Of a stretch of DNA of 34,251 nucleotides, positions 1-8,740 are shown one piece after another (the stretch's first letter is position 1; each line of letters starts with the position of its first letter). The notes under the pieces are model-generated. The model was given only the letters and a program-made list of their open reading frames with translations, was not told the DNA's origin and ran no database searches. This DNA is from LMUY01 sp964245495. GTDB lineage: Bacteria; Pseudomonadota; Alphaproteobacteria; Acetobacterales; Acetobacteraceae. The DNA is taken from contig CAXTNC010000008.1 in assembly GCA_964245495.1 (NCBI GenBank), forward strand, positions 1 to 34,251, read 5' to 3'. The translations under genes were made by a program, and so were the position numbers.

Positions 1-129
1 TTGCGGGCTTTCGGGGGGGGTTGGGGTTCTTTTTCGGGCGGCGCCCCGGTCTGGGGGGGGGTGATGGGCGGGGTGGTGGCCATGAACCGGACTTTGACAA
101 AGCCGGGTGCCCGGTTCAAGCGAGCCGCC
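1..129. other. G-run-rich scaffold edge, no gene supported
   Basis: The first 129 bases hold several long G homopolymers (about positions 13-20 and 53-61) and no convincing reading frame before the dehydrogenase that starts at 130. Base make-up is unlike the balanced GC-rich coding DNA that follows, and the next gene carries a one-base frameshift. I read this as a low-quality contig end rather than a biological element. A TTGACA hexamer at 94-99 has no matching -10 box. The real upstream region of the operon is therefore not reliably represented. Confidence 0.5.
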
Positions 130-889
130 ATGGACATGCATCTGTCAGGCAAGCGCGCGCTCGTCACCGGCGGTTCCAAGGGCATCGGCCGCGGCCCGCC
201 CCATGGCGCTGGCCGCCGAAGGGTGCAGCCTGGTGCTGGCTGCGCGCGACCCGGCGGTGCTGGACCAAGCCGCCGGGCTGATCCGCAGCCGCCACCAGGT
301 GCAGGTCGAAACCATGCCGGCCGACCTGTCGCACAGCAACGAGGCTTCCCGGCTGGCTGAAGCGGCCGGCCCCATCGACGTGCTGGTGAACAATGCGGGC
401 GCCATCCCGCCGGGCACGCTGCTGCAGGTGGACGAGGCGCGGTGGCGCGCGGCGTGGGACCTCAAGGTGTTCGGCTTCATCAACCTGACCCGGGCGCTGT
501 ATCCTGTGCTGAAGGGGCGGGCCGGCACGGTGGTGAACGTGGTCGGTTCGGCGGGCGAGAGCTTCGAGCCGGCCTACATCGCCGGCAGCGCAGGCAACGC
601 GGCGCTGATGGCGTTCACCCGCGCGCTCGGCCGCGCCGCGCCGGCGGACGGGATGCGGGTGGTGGGCATCAACCCTGGCCCCGTGGCGACGCAGCGGATG
701 GAGATGCTGCTGCGCGCCCGGGCCGAGCGGGATCTGGGCGATGCCGGCCGCTGGGCAGAGCTGACCCGCGCCATGGCGTTCGGGCGCGCCGCCACGCCGG
801 AGGAGATCGCCGACGCCGTGGTGTTCCTGGCCAGCCCGCGCTCCGGCTACACGACGGGCACGATCCTGACGATCAACGGCGGCATGTAG
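130..889 (+). pseudogene. SDR-family oxidoreductase, one-base frameshift near residue 21
   Basis: This is a short-chain dehydrogenase/reductase with a Rossmann fold, which would oxidise or reduce an unidentified substrate with NAD(P). The N-terminus from the ATG at 130 carries the nucleotide-binding motif GGSKGIGR in frame 1. The rest of the protein, from about 194 on, is in frame 2 and carries NNAG and the C-terminal TILTINGGM end. Removing one base near 193 restores a 252-residue protein, the usual SDR length. The catalytic Tyr is present (AYIAGS), but the Lys expected four residues later is Ser. I have seen this lysine-less variant in other proteobacterial SDRs, so it is probably a subfamily trait. 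It lies 70 bp upstream of a sugar-importer operon and may belong to it. The frameshift sits next to a poor contig edge, so sequencing error is as likely as true decay. Confidence 0.72.
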
Positions 890-959
890 CTGGCCTTGCA
901 CGGTGGGGGGCCAGGCCGCATCCTTGGTCAACAAACGAGAATGCAGCAGGGGTGACGCC

Positions 960-2096
960 GTGAAGACAGCACCATCACGACTGAAGCAGGGCTTTGCCGC
1001 GCTGGTCTTCGCGCCGTTCCTTGGCGGCACCGCCCTGGCGGCTGGGCCGCAGGTGGTGCCGGGTCCGTCTGCTGATCCGCAGTGCTACGTGCCATGGACA
1101 GCGCAGACCAAGTTCTTCCAATACCCCAAGAAGGCCGGTCCCTACCGCGTGGCGCTCGTCAACGGCTTCATCGGCAACACCTGGCGCATCCAGATGATCC
1201 GCACCGCCAAGGCCTACGCCGAGCAGCCGGAGGTCAAGGCCAAGCTCAAGGAGTTCAAGGTCGTCTCGACCGGCGAGGACATCGCGGCGCAAATCTCGGC
1301 GGTCAACAACTTCATCGACTCCGGCTACGACGCCGTCATCGTCAACGCCCAGAACCCGACCGCCTTCAAGTCCGTGGTGCGGCGCGCGCAGCAGGCAGGC
1401 ATCGTGCTGGTCGCGTTCGACAACACGATCGACACCGACGAGGCGATCAACGTCAACGTCGACCAACTCGGCCTCGGCCAGTACTGGGGCGAGTGGCTGG
1501 TGCAGTCGCTGCCGAAGGGCGGCTCCGTGCTCGAGGTCCGCGGCGTCAGCGGCACCACGGTCGACGCCGACCGCCACAAGGGCGTGCAGGACGCGCTGAA
1601 GGCCTCCGGCAAGCCGTTCAGCGTCACGGAGGTGGTCGGCCGCTGGGACGATGGCACGGCGCAGAAGGTCGTGGCCGACGCGCTGGCCGTTCATGGGCGT
1701 TTCGACGGCCTGACCGCGCAGGGCGGCTCGACCGGCGCGGTGCGCGCGTTCATGGACGCCGGGCAGCCCCTCGTGCCGGCCGCCGCCGAGACGGAGAACG
1801 GCTTTCGCAAGCTGTGCCTGGCGCACGAGGGGGAAGGGCTGAAATGCGCCTCCGGGGGCACCGGCCCGGCGCAGGTCGCCGTCGCGGTCAAGATGACGCT
1901 GGCGGCGCTGGACGGGGAGGTGGTGCCGCAATCGGTCAAGCTGCCGCTCGCGCACGTCGAGGACCCGGGCTTCAAGGCGGGCGACAACACCTTCCCGGAC
2001 CAGGGCGACAATTTCTTCGTCGGCAACGCGTTTCCGACCTGCGGCATCAGCTTCACCGCGCAGGAGATCATGGGCCAGTCTGAAACCAATCAGTGA
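960..2096 (+). CDS. Sugar ABC transporter substrate-binding protein, periplasmic
   Basis: This is a periplasmic binding protein of the type I (ribose/galactose-like, Peripla_BP_4) fold that delivers a sugar or related ligand to the importer encoded just downstream. The GTG at 960 is chosen as start because it gives a clean signal peptide: a basic start (KTAPSRLKQ), a hydrophobic stretch and a cleavage-like ALAAG near residue 28. A purine-rich stretch (CAGGGG) lies just upstream. The mature part starts its first beta strand at YRVALVNGF and carries the typical GYDAVIVN and VAFDNTI segments of this fold. The length of 378 residues is normal. It is the first transporter gene of a four-gene operon with a complete set of partners. 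The ligand cannot be read from the sequence. The neighbouring SDR hints at a sugar or polyol, which is inference. Confidence 0.88.
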   Translation: MKTAPSRLKQGFAALVFAPFLGGTALAAGPQVVPGPSADPQCYVPWTAQTKFFQYPKKAGPYRVALVNGFIGNTWRIQMIRTAKAYAEQPEVKAKLKEFKVVSTGEDIAAQISAVNNFIDSGYDAVIVNAQNPTAFKSVVRRAQQAGIVLVAFDNTIDTDEAINVNVDQLGLGQYWGEWLVQSLPKGGSVLEVRGVSGTTVDADRHKGVQDALKASGKPFSVTEVVGRWDDGTAQKVVADALAVHGRFDGLTAQGGSTGAVRAFMDAGQPLVPAAAETENGFRKLCLAHEGEGLKCASGGTGPAQVAVAVKMTLAALDGEVVPQSVKLPLAHVEDPGFKAGDNTFPDQGDNFFVGNAFPTCGISFTAQEIMGQSETNQ

Positions 2097-2103
2097 TGCG
2101 CTG

Positions 2104-3636
2104 ATGCCTGCGCCCGGCGAGCCGCTGTTCCGCATGGCGGGCATCACCAAGCGCTACGGCGGCGTGCTGGCGCTGGACGGCGTGGACCTCCTGGTGCGCG
2201 CCGGCCGCATCCACGCGGTGCTCGGGGAGAACGGCGCGGGCAAGTCCAGCCTGATCAAGTGCATGGCCGGCGTCGTGCAGCCGGACGCCGGCGCCATGCA
2301 CCTGGACGGCGCGCCCGTCCGGTTCGCCACCCCCGCCGCCGCCAACGCCGCCGGGGTTGCGTGCATCTTCCAGGAGCTGTCCCTCCTGCCGGACCTGTCG
2401 GTGGCGGACAACATCCTCATCAGCGACCCGCCCCGCCGCCTGGGCCTCATCGACCGCCGGGCGCAGCGGCGGGTGGCGGAAGCGGCGCTGGCCCAGGTGG
2501 GAGCGGGGGCGGAGGGCATCCATCCCATGGCGCCCGTGCGCGACCTGCCGCTGTCCCGCCGCCAGCTGGTCGAGATCGCCAAGGCGCTGGTTCGCGCGCC
2601 GCGGCTGCTCATCCTGGACGAGGCCACTTCCGCCCTGACCGCGGCCGACGTGGCGCCGGTGTTCCGCCTGCTGAAGCAGCTGCGCGCGCAGGGCATGGCG
2701 CTGGTCTATATTTCCCACCGCATGGACGAGATCGCCGAGCTGGCCGACGAGTGCAGCGTGTTCCGCAACGGCCGCCGGGTGGACAGCTTCGCCGCCGGGT
2801 CCAGGACGGACGACGAGATCGTGACCATGATGATCGGGCGGGACTGCAGCCAGGTGTTCCCGCCCAAGCCGCCAGTCCCGGACGCCCCTCCCGTGCTGGA
2901 AGTGCGCAACCTGTCCTGGGGCGGCGCGCTGGCCGGCATCTCCCTGGCCGTGCGCCCCGGCGAGATCGTGGGCCTCGGCGGGCTGGACGGGCAGGGGCAG
3001 CGCGAGCTGCTGCTGGCCTTGTTCGGCGTGCTGCGCGGCGTGTCCGGGGAGGTGCTGGTGGGCGGCGAGCCGGCGGCCGGCGGCGGGCCGCACGGCGCTG
3101 CGGCCCAGGGCGTCGCGCTGATCCCGGAGGACCGCAAGACAGAAGGCCTCATGCTGCCGATGTCGGTGGGCGAGAACCTGTCCTTCGCTTCCCTGGGCTT
3201 GCTCTCCCATGGCGGCGTGCTGGACTGGGCCGCCGAGCGGAAGGCGATCGCCAGGATGGTCAAGCTGCTGGCGATCAAGACGGCCGGCAGCGGCGTTCCC
3301 GTGGCGGCCCTGTCGGGCGGCAACCAGCAGAAGGTGGTGCTGGCCAAGTGGCTGATGAACGCGCCGCGAGTCATCCTGCTGAACGACCCGACGCGCGGCA
3401 TCGACGTCGGCACCAAGGGGGAAATCTACCAGCTGCTGCGCGACCTCGCGGCCCAGGGCGCGGCCATCCTGCTGTACTCGACGGACTACGCGGAGCTGAT
3501 CGGCTGCTGCGACCGGGTGCTGGTGCTCTATGAGGGCCGGGTGCGGCGCGAGCTTGCCGGCGCCGGCATCACGGAGCGGGCGCTGGTCGCCAGCGCCCTG
3601 AACATCGGGCCGGACCAGCCGGAGCCGCTGCCTTGA
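2104..3636 (+). CDS. Sugar ABC transporter ATP-binding protein (RbsA-like, two NBDs)
   Basis: This is the cytoplasmic ATPase of the importer, with two nucleotide-binding domains in one 510-residue chain as in RbsA/MglA/XylG. The first domain has a Walker A GENGAGKSS near residue 40 and a Walker B LLILDEATSAL, but a degenerate signature (LSRRQLVE). The second domain lacks a true Walker A (GLDGQGQREL) but has an intact signature LSGGNQQKV and ILLNDPTRGID. This split of intact and degenerate motifs is normal for the family. It starts 7 bp after the binding-protein gene. Its stop codon overlaps the TTG start of the first permease, so translational coupling is likely. It energises the two permeases encoded next. 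Confidence 0.93.
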   Translation: MPAPGEPLFRMAGITKRYGGVLALDGVDLLVRAGRIHAVLGENGAGKSSLIKCMAGVVQPDAGAMHLDGAPVRFATPAAANAAGVACIFQELSLLPDLSVADNILISDPPRRLGLIDRRAQRRVAEAALAQVGAGAEGIHPMAPVRDLPLSRRQLVEIAKALVRAPRLLILDEATSALTAADVAPVFRLLKQLRAQGMALVYISHRMDEIAELADECSVFRNGRRVDSFAAGSRTDDEIVTMMIGRDCSQVFPPKPPVPDAPPVLEVRNLSWGGALAGISLAVRPGEIVGLGGLDGQGQRELLLALFGVLRGVSGEVLVGGEPAAGGGPHGAAAQGVALIPEDRKTEGLMLPMSVGENLSFASLGLLSHGGVLDWAAERKAIARMVKLLAIKTAGSGVPVAALSGGNQQKVVLAKWLMNAPRVILLNDPTRGIDVGTKGEIYQLLRDLAAQGAAILLYSTDYAELIGCCDRVLVLYEGRVRRELAGAGITERALVASALNIGPDQPEPLP

Positions 3637-4616
3637 CCGGCGACTGGGGGCACCGGCTGCGCGGCCAGCGCCCCACCCTGTCGGCCCTGCTGGTGTTCGC
3701 GGCCATCTTCGCCCTCTACCTCGCCAAGCACCCGGCGGGCTTCAGCGCCAACGTGGTGCAGACGGCCGCCAACAAGGGCGTGCTGCTGGCGCTGGTCGCC
3801 GTGGCGCAGACCTTCGTCGTGCTCACCGGCGGCATCGACCTGTCGGTGGGGGCGGTGTTCATCCTGGCGGACTGCCTGGCCTCCGCCGTCGTGATCGGCC
3901 CGCCCGGCGCCACGGCGCTGGGCATCGCCGGCGTGCTGGGCGCCGGCCTTGCGTGCGGCGCGCTCAACGGCGCCCTGGTGATCTGGGGCCGCCTGCAGCC
4001 CATCGTGGTCACCATCGCGACCGGCTCGATCTACTTCGGCCTGGCGCTGCTGCTGCGGCCGAACCCGGGCGGCGACGTCAACAACGATCTGGCCGACGCT
4101 GTCACCGGCCAACTGCCCGGCGGCGCGCCGGCCAGCGCCGCCCTCCTGCTGGCGGTCATGCTGCTCGTGTGGCTGCCGTTCCGGCGCTCGGTGCTGGGGC
4201 GGGCGGTTTACGCGGTCGGGTCGTTGGAAGCGTCCGCCACCCTGTCCGGCGTGCCGGTGCGGCGCGCCAAGCTGCTGGCCTACAGCCTGGCCGGGTTGCT
4301 CGCGGCCACGGGCGGGCTGCTGCTGGCGTTCATCACCACCTCGGGCGAGGCCTCCTCCACCAACGCCGCCACCTACACGCTCAACTCGATCGCGGCCGTG
4401 GTGATCGGCGGCGTGTCGCTGTTCGGCGGCTCGGGCAGCGCGGTCGGCGCCATCTTCGGCGCGCTGATCTTCCGCACGATCAACGACCTGCTGTTCGTGT
4501 TCGACCTCGACCCGCTGTGGCAGCCGCTGTTCCTGGGGCTGGTGCTGCTGGCGGCGGTGAGCCTCGGCTCCGTCCGCCTGCTGCGCCTGCGCAACCGCCT
4601 TGACCTGTTCACCTGA
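3633..4616 (+). CDS. Sugar ABC transporter permease 1 (RbsC-like)
   Basis: This is an inner-membrane permease of the BPD_transp_2 (ribose/branched-chain amino acid) family, 327 residues long and with many hydrophobic helices. The family hallmarks GGIDLSVGA (near residue 68) and the conserved GGVSLFGGSGS loop, which faces the ATPase, are both visible. The TTG start at 3633 overlaps the ATPase stop codon by four bases; no better ATG lies nearby, and the first helix begins shortly after. Its own stop overlaps the ATG of the second permease (TGATG at 4614-4618). Two different permease genes imply a heterodimeric channel. Substrate unknown. Confidence 0.91.
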   Translation: MTGDWGHRLRGQRPTLSALLVFAAIFALYLAKHPAGFSANVVQTAANKGVLLALVAVAQTFVVLTGGIDLSVGAVFILADCLASAVVIGPPGATALGIAGVLGAGLACGALNGALVIWGRLQPIVVTIATGSIYFGLALLLRPNPGGDVNNDLADAVTGQLPGGAPASAALLLAVMLLVWLPFRRSVLGRAVYAVGSLEASATLSGVPVRRAKLLAYSLAGLLAATGGLLLAFITTSGEASSTNAATYTLNSIAAVVIGGVSLFGGSGSAVGAIFGALIFRTINDLLFVFDLDPLWQPLFLGLVLLAAVSLGSVRLLRLRNRLDLFT

Positions 4617-5554
4617 TGAGCTTCCTGCGCCGCCCCGACCCGGCCGTGCTGACCGCCTTCGCCTGCATCGCGGCCCTGCTGGCAGTGGGCAGCTTCTACT
4701 CGGCCAACTTCATCTCGCCGCGCTACCTGCTGCAGCAGCTGCAGGTCGGCGCCTTCCTGGCCATGCCCGCGACCGGCATGATGCTTGTGGTGCTGCTCGG
4801 CCAGATCGACCTGTCCGTGCCATGGCTGATCACGGTGGGCGGCATGATGGCGACCGCGGCGGCCGGCCCGGCAGGCGGGGCGCTGGCGATCCCCGCCGGC
4901 GTCCTGGCGGGCGTGGCGCTCGGCTTGGTGAACGGCGTGGGCGTCGCCTACCTCCGCGTCCCGTCGATGATCTTCACCCTGGGCGTGGACGCGGTGGCGC
5001 AAGGGCTGATGATCCTGCGCACAGGCGGCGCGGCGCCGCAGGACAGCGCCACGCCGTTGATGCACCGCCTTGCCACCGGGCACGCGGTGGGCGGCATCCC
5101 CAACGCGGTGTGGATCTGGCTCGGCCTTGGGGCCGCCTCGGTGTTCGTGCTCAACCGGACGACGTTCGGCCGCTCCGTCTACGGCATCGGCAACAGCGAG
5201 CGGGCCGCCTACCTGTCCGGCATCCGCACCCGGCGCGTGGTGCTGCTCGCCTTCGCCCTGTCCGGCGGCTTGTCGGCGCTGGCGGGGGTCCTGCTCGCGG
5301 GCTACTCGAACAAGGCATACCAGGGAATGGGAGACTCTTACCTGCTGCCGGCCATCGCCGCCGTCGTGCTGGGCGGAACCTCCATCCTGGGCGGCCGGGG
5401 CACGTACCTCGGCACGGTCGCCGGGGTGATGTTGATCACGCTGCTGCAATCCATCCTGTCCGTGGCGCAGATGCCCGAGGCGGGGCGGCAGATCATCTAC
5501 GGCGTGGTCATCCTGGCCATGCTGCTGCTGTACGGGCGGTCCGCGAAGGCGTGA
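4616..5554 (+). CDS. Sugar ABC transporter permease 2 (RbsC-like)
   Basis: This is the second inner-membrane permease of the importer, 312 residues, from the same BPD_transp_2 family. It carries the family's LGQIDLSVPW segment and the ATPase-contact loop GGTSILGGRGT. It overlaps the preceding permease by one base, which suggests coupled translation and equal dosage of the two subunits. It is the last gene of the operon. A convergent gene on the minus strand ends 21 bp downstream, leaving little room for a terminator; only a weak five-base stem (CTGCC/GGCAG) is visible there. Confidence 0.91.
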   Translation: MSFLRRPDPAVLTAFACIAALLAVGSFYSANFISPRYLLQQLQVGAFLAMPATGMMLVVLLGQIDLSVPWLITVGGMMATAAAGPAGGALAIPAGVLAGVALGLVNGVGVAYLRVPSMIFTLGVDAVAQGLMILRTGGAAPQDSATPLMHRLATGHAVGGIPNAVWIWLGLGAASVFVLNRTTFGRSVYGIGNSERAAYLSGIRTRRVVLLAFALSGGLSALAGVLLAGYSNKAYQGMGDSYLLPAIAAVVLGGTSILGGRGTYLGTVAGVMLITLLQSILSVAQMPEAGRQIIYGVVILAMLLLYGRSAKA

Positions 5555-5575
5555 GCCTGCCTGGGCAGCGGCGGT

Positions 5576-6580
5576 TCACCATGTGATGCCAGACGGGCGG
5601 CCCTGGCGCCGGCGGTCCGGCTGCGGCGCCTGCCAGGGCTGCGTTGGCATGAAGCGGGGCGCCAGGAACCGGTAGGTGGCGGCCAGCACGGACGCCACGT
5701 CCGCCGAGGATGCCTCGCCCGCGCCGTCCCATTGCGCCAGCACCGGCTCCCAGGCCCGGCGCTCGCGGTGCAGCCAGTCGCGCTGCGCGCGGATGGCCCG
5801 GCGCCGGCGCGGCACGTCGCCCAGCAAACCCCTGGCATCGCATCCGCCCGCGTCCACCGCGTCGAACCGTCCGCGCAGGCCGCGGCAGGCCAGGCCGGCC
5901 AGCTTGTGCACCTGGGACAAGGTGTCGAACGACACCGTCAGCCGCCTGCGGTCGTCCCGCAGGCGCGCGAGCCGCCCGCACAGCGCCTCCACCGGGCGGA
6001 GCAGGCCGGTGCGCAGCGCCTCGATGTAGGCCAGCTCGTGCGACAGCTCCCCTAACCGCCGCCGCGCCGTGGCGCCGTCGGGCAGGCCCAGCGGCACGGC
6101 GGCGCGGGCGACCGCCGCTTCCAGCTCGGCCTGCGCCGCCGGGTCGGCGGCCAAGCGCGCCAAGGCGGCGTCGTCCCCGGCCAAGGCGGCCCATCCGGCC
6201 GGCGGCGACAGCCCGGCCAGCAGGGCCAGGGTCAGCCGGGTCGCAGCCAGCCGGGCATGTGCCGTGCTGGGCCGCCAGCTCGCCTCGCCTGTCCGCACCT
6301 CCGCCGGCAGGCGGTCGCCCAGCCTGAGGCAGGCCACGTAGTCCAGCGCCGAGCCGATCAGGTCCAGCATCCGGCCGTCCGGCGTGTCGTCCGCGATGGC
6401 GCAATGGCGGCGGAGCGATTGCAGCGGCATCTGCGCGTCCCGCTCGCCGAGCCGCACCAGCATCACTGGCGCGCCGTCGCTGCCGGAGCGGAAGCGCACC
6501 CGGCCCATGGCGGTGAACATGGGGTGCTGCAAGTCGCACCGCTCCGGCGCCGGATGGTCGATCGCTTCAAGCATGGGCAC
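5576..6580 (-). CDS. Protein of unknown function, 334 aa
   Basis: I do not recognise a named family. The protein is soluble, with no signal peptide or membrane helix. An N-terminal region (residues ~1-110) is relatively well ordered, with motifs such as DLQHPMFTAMGRVRFR, RRHCAIADD and GSALDYVACL. It is followed by an Ala/Arg-rich, probably helical C-terminal two-thirds with conserved-looking LGELSHELAYIEALRTG. The start at 6580 is supported by a GGGGGAG ribosome-binding site about five bases upstream. Codon use fits a genuine gene: the third position is strongly GC-rich. It stands alone, convergent with the sugar importer and divergent from the DUF3253/transporter pair. The body recalls uncharacterised proteins of Rhodospirillales, but that is memory and not a search result. 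Confidence 0.7.
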   Translation of the reverse strand: MPMLEAIDHPAPERCDLQHPMFTAMGRVRFRSGSDGAPVMLVRLGERDAQMPLQSLRRHCAIADDTPDGRMLDLIGSALDYVACLRLGDRLPAEVRTGEASWRPSTAHARLAATRLTLALLAGLSPPAGWAALAGDDAALARLAADPAAQAELEAAVARAAVPLGLPDGATARRRLGELSHELAYIEALRTGLLRPVEALCGRLARLRDDRRRLTVSFDTLSQVHKLAGLACRGLRGRFDAVDAGGCDARGLLGDVPRRRRAIRAQRDWLHRERRAWEPVLAQWDGAGEASSADVASVLAATYRFLAPRFMPTQPWQAPQPDRRRQGRPSGITW

Positions 6581-6719
6581 TCCCCCGCCGCACGGCGCAC
6601 GCTAGGAGACGATGGTTAACGGCGCCTTCTCAGGGCCGGGGCTGACGCAAGCGTGACAATGCGGAAAGCTGGCCCGCTGCGCCTTGCACAGCCCAGCGTC
6701 ATGCGTCAGCTTCCGCCTC

Positions 6720-6977
6720 ATGCCTCACCAGCCTGCCGCGGACGCCGCTCTCATCTGCGACACCATCCTGCAGCTGACGGCGGAGCGAGGCTCCGCCAAG
6801 TCGATCTGCCCCAGCGAGGCGGCCCGCGCGCTGTCCCCCGAGTGGCAGGCGCTGCTGCCCGCCGTGCGACGGGCCGCCGTCACGCTGGCAGAGGCGGGCC
6901 GGATCGACATCCTGCGCAAGGGCAAACCGGTCGGCCCGGCAGAGGCGCGCGGCGTCATCCGGCTGCGGGGCCGCTGA
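6720..6977 (+). CDS. DUF3253 domain protein
   Basis: This is a small 85-residue cytoplasmic protein made almost entirely of a DUF3253 domain, a winged-helix-like fold of unknown function. The family pattern is clear: an N-terminal helix with ICDTILQL, a SICPSEAAR segment that resembles a recognition helix, then a basic, glycine-rich end (RIDILRKGKPV ... RGVIRLRGR). The ATG at 6720 is chosen because homologues start just before this helix. Its stop codon overlaps the ATG of the downstream ABC transporter (TGATG, 6975-6979), so the two are probably made together. A DNA-binding or regulatory role for the transporter is possible but is inference from the fold and position only. Confidence 0.8.
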   Translation: MPHQPAADAALICDTILQLTAERGSAKSICPSEAARALSPEWQALLPAVRRAAVTLAEAGRIDILRKGKPVGPAEARGVIRLRGR

Positions 6978-8740
6978 TGGGCCGCTTCGGCCGTTTCTTG
7001 GGCGACGTATGGTATCTCACCTCGCCCTACCTGCGCTCGGAGGAGAAGTGGTCGGCTTACGGGTTCCTGGCCGTAGTGCTCGGGGTGGACTTCTTGATCG
7101 TGCGGATTAGGGTGTTGCTCAATCTTAGCAACGGTGCCTGGGTCAACGCCTTCCAGCAATATGACAAGCAAGCGTTCCTGAATCTTTTGCTGACCTACCA
7201 ACTTAATCCAGAGGGTCCGTTCGGAATCATTCCCGGTATCTTGCCCATAATTCTTGTGTATATGCTGATATTTATCAACGGGCGTTACATGCGGCAATGG
7301 CTACAGATTCGCTGGCGGCGCTGGCTTACAGCGCATTACCAGGCAGAATGGTTGTCGGGTCGTGCGTATTACCGCATTGGGCTGCAAGCGGAAACGCTCG
7401 GCAACGACAACCCGGACCAGCGTATCGCCGAGGATATTGCGAACTTTGTGGACAGTGGCATGGTGCTTGGTTTCGACTTCATCACCACCATAGTCACACT
7501 GTTTTCATTCTTGTATGTTCTTTGGGATCTGTCTTTCCCAATCACGCTATTCAGCGTACGCATTCCCGCTTATCTGGTTTGGGTTGCGCTGGTATATTCC
7601 ATAATTGGCACGCTGCTGGCTCAATTGGTTGGGCGGCCTCTGGTCGGGCTGAACTTTATTCGCCAGCGGCTGGAAGCCGATTTTCGCTATGCGCTGGTGC
7701 GCCTGCGCGAGAACGCGGAAGGCATCGCGCTCTATAACGGCGAAGCGGACGAGAGCCGCATCCTGTCGCGCCGTTTCAGCGCCATCGTCGCCAACTGGCG
7801 CAGCATCATGTCTCGCAACCGGCTGGTGAACGCGTTCACCTACTTTTACGGCTCAGTCGCCGGCATTTTCCCGTTCGTCGCCGCTGCGCCGCTCTACTTC
7901 GCCAAGCAATTCAGCTATGGCACGCTTGTCCGCGTGGTGGGCGCTTTCGGAGAAGTGCAAAGCTCTGCTTCGTGGGTGGTGGACAACTATGGGTCCTTGG
8001 CCGACTGGGCCGCGACGGTTTCTCGCCTTTCCAGCTTCGGCCACACCCTGGACGCAATGCGGGCATCGCAAGGCACCATCTCCGTCGTCTCCGCAGCCGG
8101 GCGGAACTACGCGGTGCGGGACCTGCACCTGGAGCTGCCGAACCGTTCCGTGCTGCTGGACGACGTGAGCTTCCAGCTGCAGCCCGGCAGCACCACCGTG
8201 CTGCGCGGCCGGTCCGGCGCCGGCAAGTCCACCCTGTTCCGCGCCATGGCCGGCATCTGGCCGTTCGGGCGCGGCACGGTGGAACGCCCCGCCGGCAGCA
8301 CGCTGTTCCTGCCGCAGAAGCCGTACATCCCGCTCGGCACCCTGCGCCGGGCCGTCAGCTACCCGGCGGCGATCGACGCCTACCCGCAAGCCGAGGTCGC
8401 GGCAGCCCTGACGGACGCCGGCCTGGGCCGGCTGGTGCCGGAGCTGGACGTGGACATGTCCTGGGCGCAGCGCCTGTCGGGCGGCGAGCAGCAGCGGCTG
8501 GCCCTGGCGCGCGCCCTGCTGCTGCGGCCCGACTGGCTGTTCATGGACGAGGCGACCGCCAACCTGGACCCGGACGGCGAGGCGGAGATGTACGACATGC
8601 TGCGCCGGCGCCTGCCGGCCACGGGCGTCGTTTCCATCACCCACCGGCCGGAAACGGAGCAGCACGGCAGCCAGCTGGTGCTGCAACGCTCGGAGGGCGC
8701 CGGGGTGTCCGCCCTCAGTGGAGCGCCTGCCTCCAGCTGA
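6977..8740 (+). CDS. BacA/YddA-type ABC transporter, permease fused to ATPase
   Basis: This is an inner-membrane transporter of the SbmA/BacA-like family (ABC_membrane_2 fused to an ABC ATPase, as in YddA and Bradyrhizobium BclA), 587 residues. Family members move peptides such as microcins, bleomycin and NCR peptides, or cobalamin. The first ~370 residues hold about six membrane helices and the conserved NPDQRIAEDI motif. The ATPase part has Walker A GRSGAGKST (~residue 412), signature LSGGEQQRL, Walker B WLFMDEATANLD and a switch His in SITHRPE. It is coupled to the DUF3253 gene and overlaps the convergent GT4 gene by 26 bp. The stretch ~7080-7680 has far lower GC than the rest: by hand, blocks 7141-7200, 7201-7260 and 7501-7560 have 29, 27 and 25 G+C of 60, against 46 of 60 at 8161-8220. 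This suggests a recombined segment within an otherwise native gene. Confidence 0.9.
   Translation: MGRFGRFLGDVWYLTSPYLRSEEKWSAYGFLAVVLGVDFLIVRIRVLLNLSNGAWVNAFQQYDKQAFLNLLLTYQLNPEGPFGIIPGILPIILVYMLIFINGRYMRQWLQIRWRRWLTAHYQAEWLSGRAYYRIGLQAETLGNDNPDQRIAEDIANFVDSGMVLGFDFITTIVTLFSFLYVLWDLSFPITLFSVRIPAYLVWVALVYSIIGTLLAQLVGRPLVGLNFIRQRLEADFRYALVRLRENAEGIALYNGEADESRILSRRFSAIVANWRSIMSRNRLVNAFTYFYGSVAGIFPFVAAAPLYFAKQFSYGTLVRVVGAFGEVQSSASWVVDNYGSLADWAATVSRLSSFGHTLDAMRASQGTISVVSAAGRNYAVRDLHLELPNRSVLLDDVSFQLQPGSTTVLRGRSGAGKSTLFRAMAGIWPFGRGTVERPAGSTLFLPQKPYIPLGTLRRAVSYPAAIDAYPQAEVAAALTDAGLGRLVPELDVDMSWAQRLSGGEQQRLALARALLLRPDWLFMDEATANLDPDGEAEMYDMLRRRLPATGVVSITHRPETEQHGSQLVLQRSEGAGVSALSGAPASS

Noticed and set aside
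94..99. Perfect TTGACA -35 hexamer upstream of the SDR
   Set aside because: No -10-like sequence lies 16-18 bases downstream, and the area is low-quality contig edge.
6653..6976. Longer start for the BacA-like transporter
   Set aside because: The upstream frame is the shadow of the DUF3253 gene; the family N-terminus begins at 6977.
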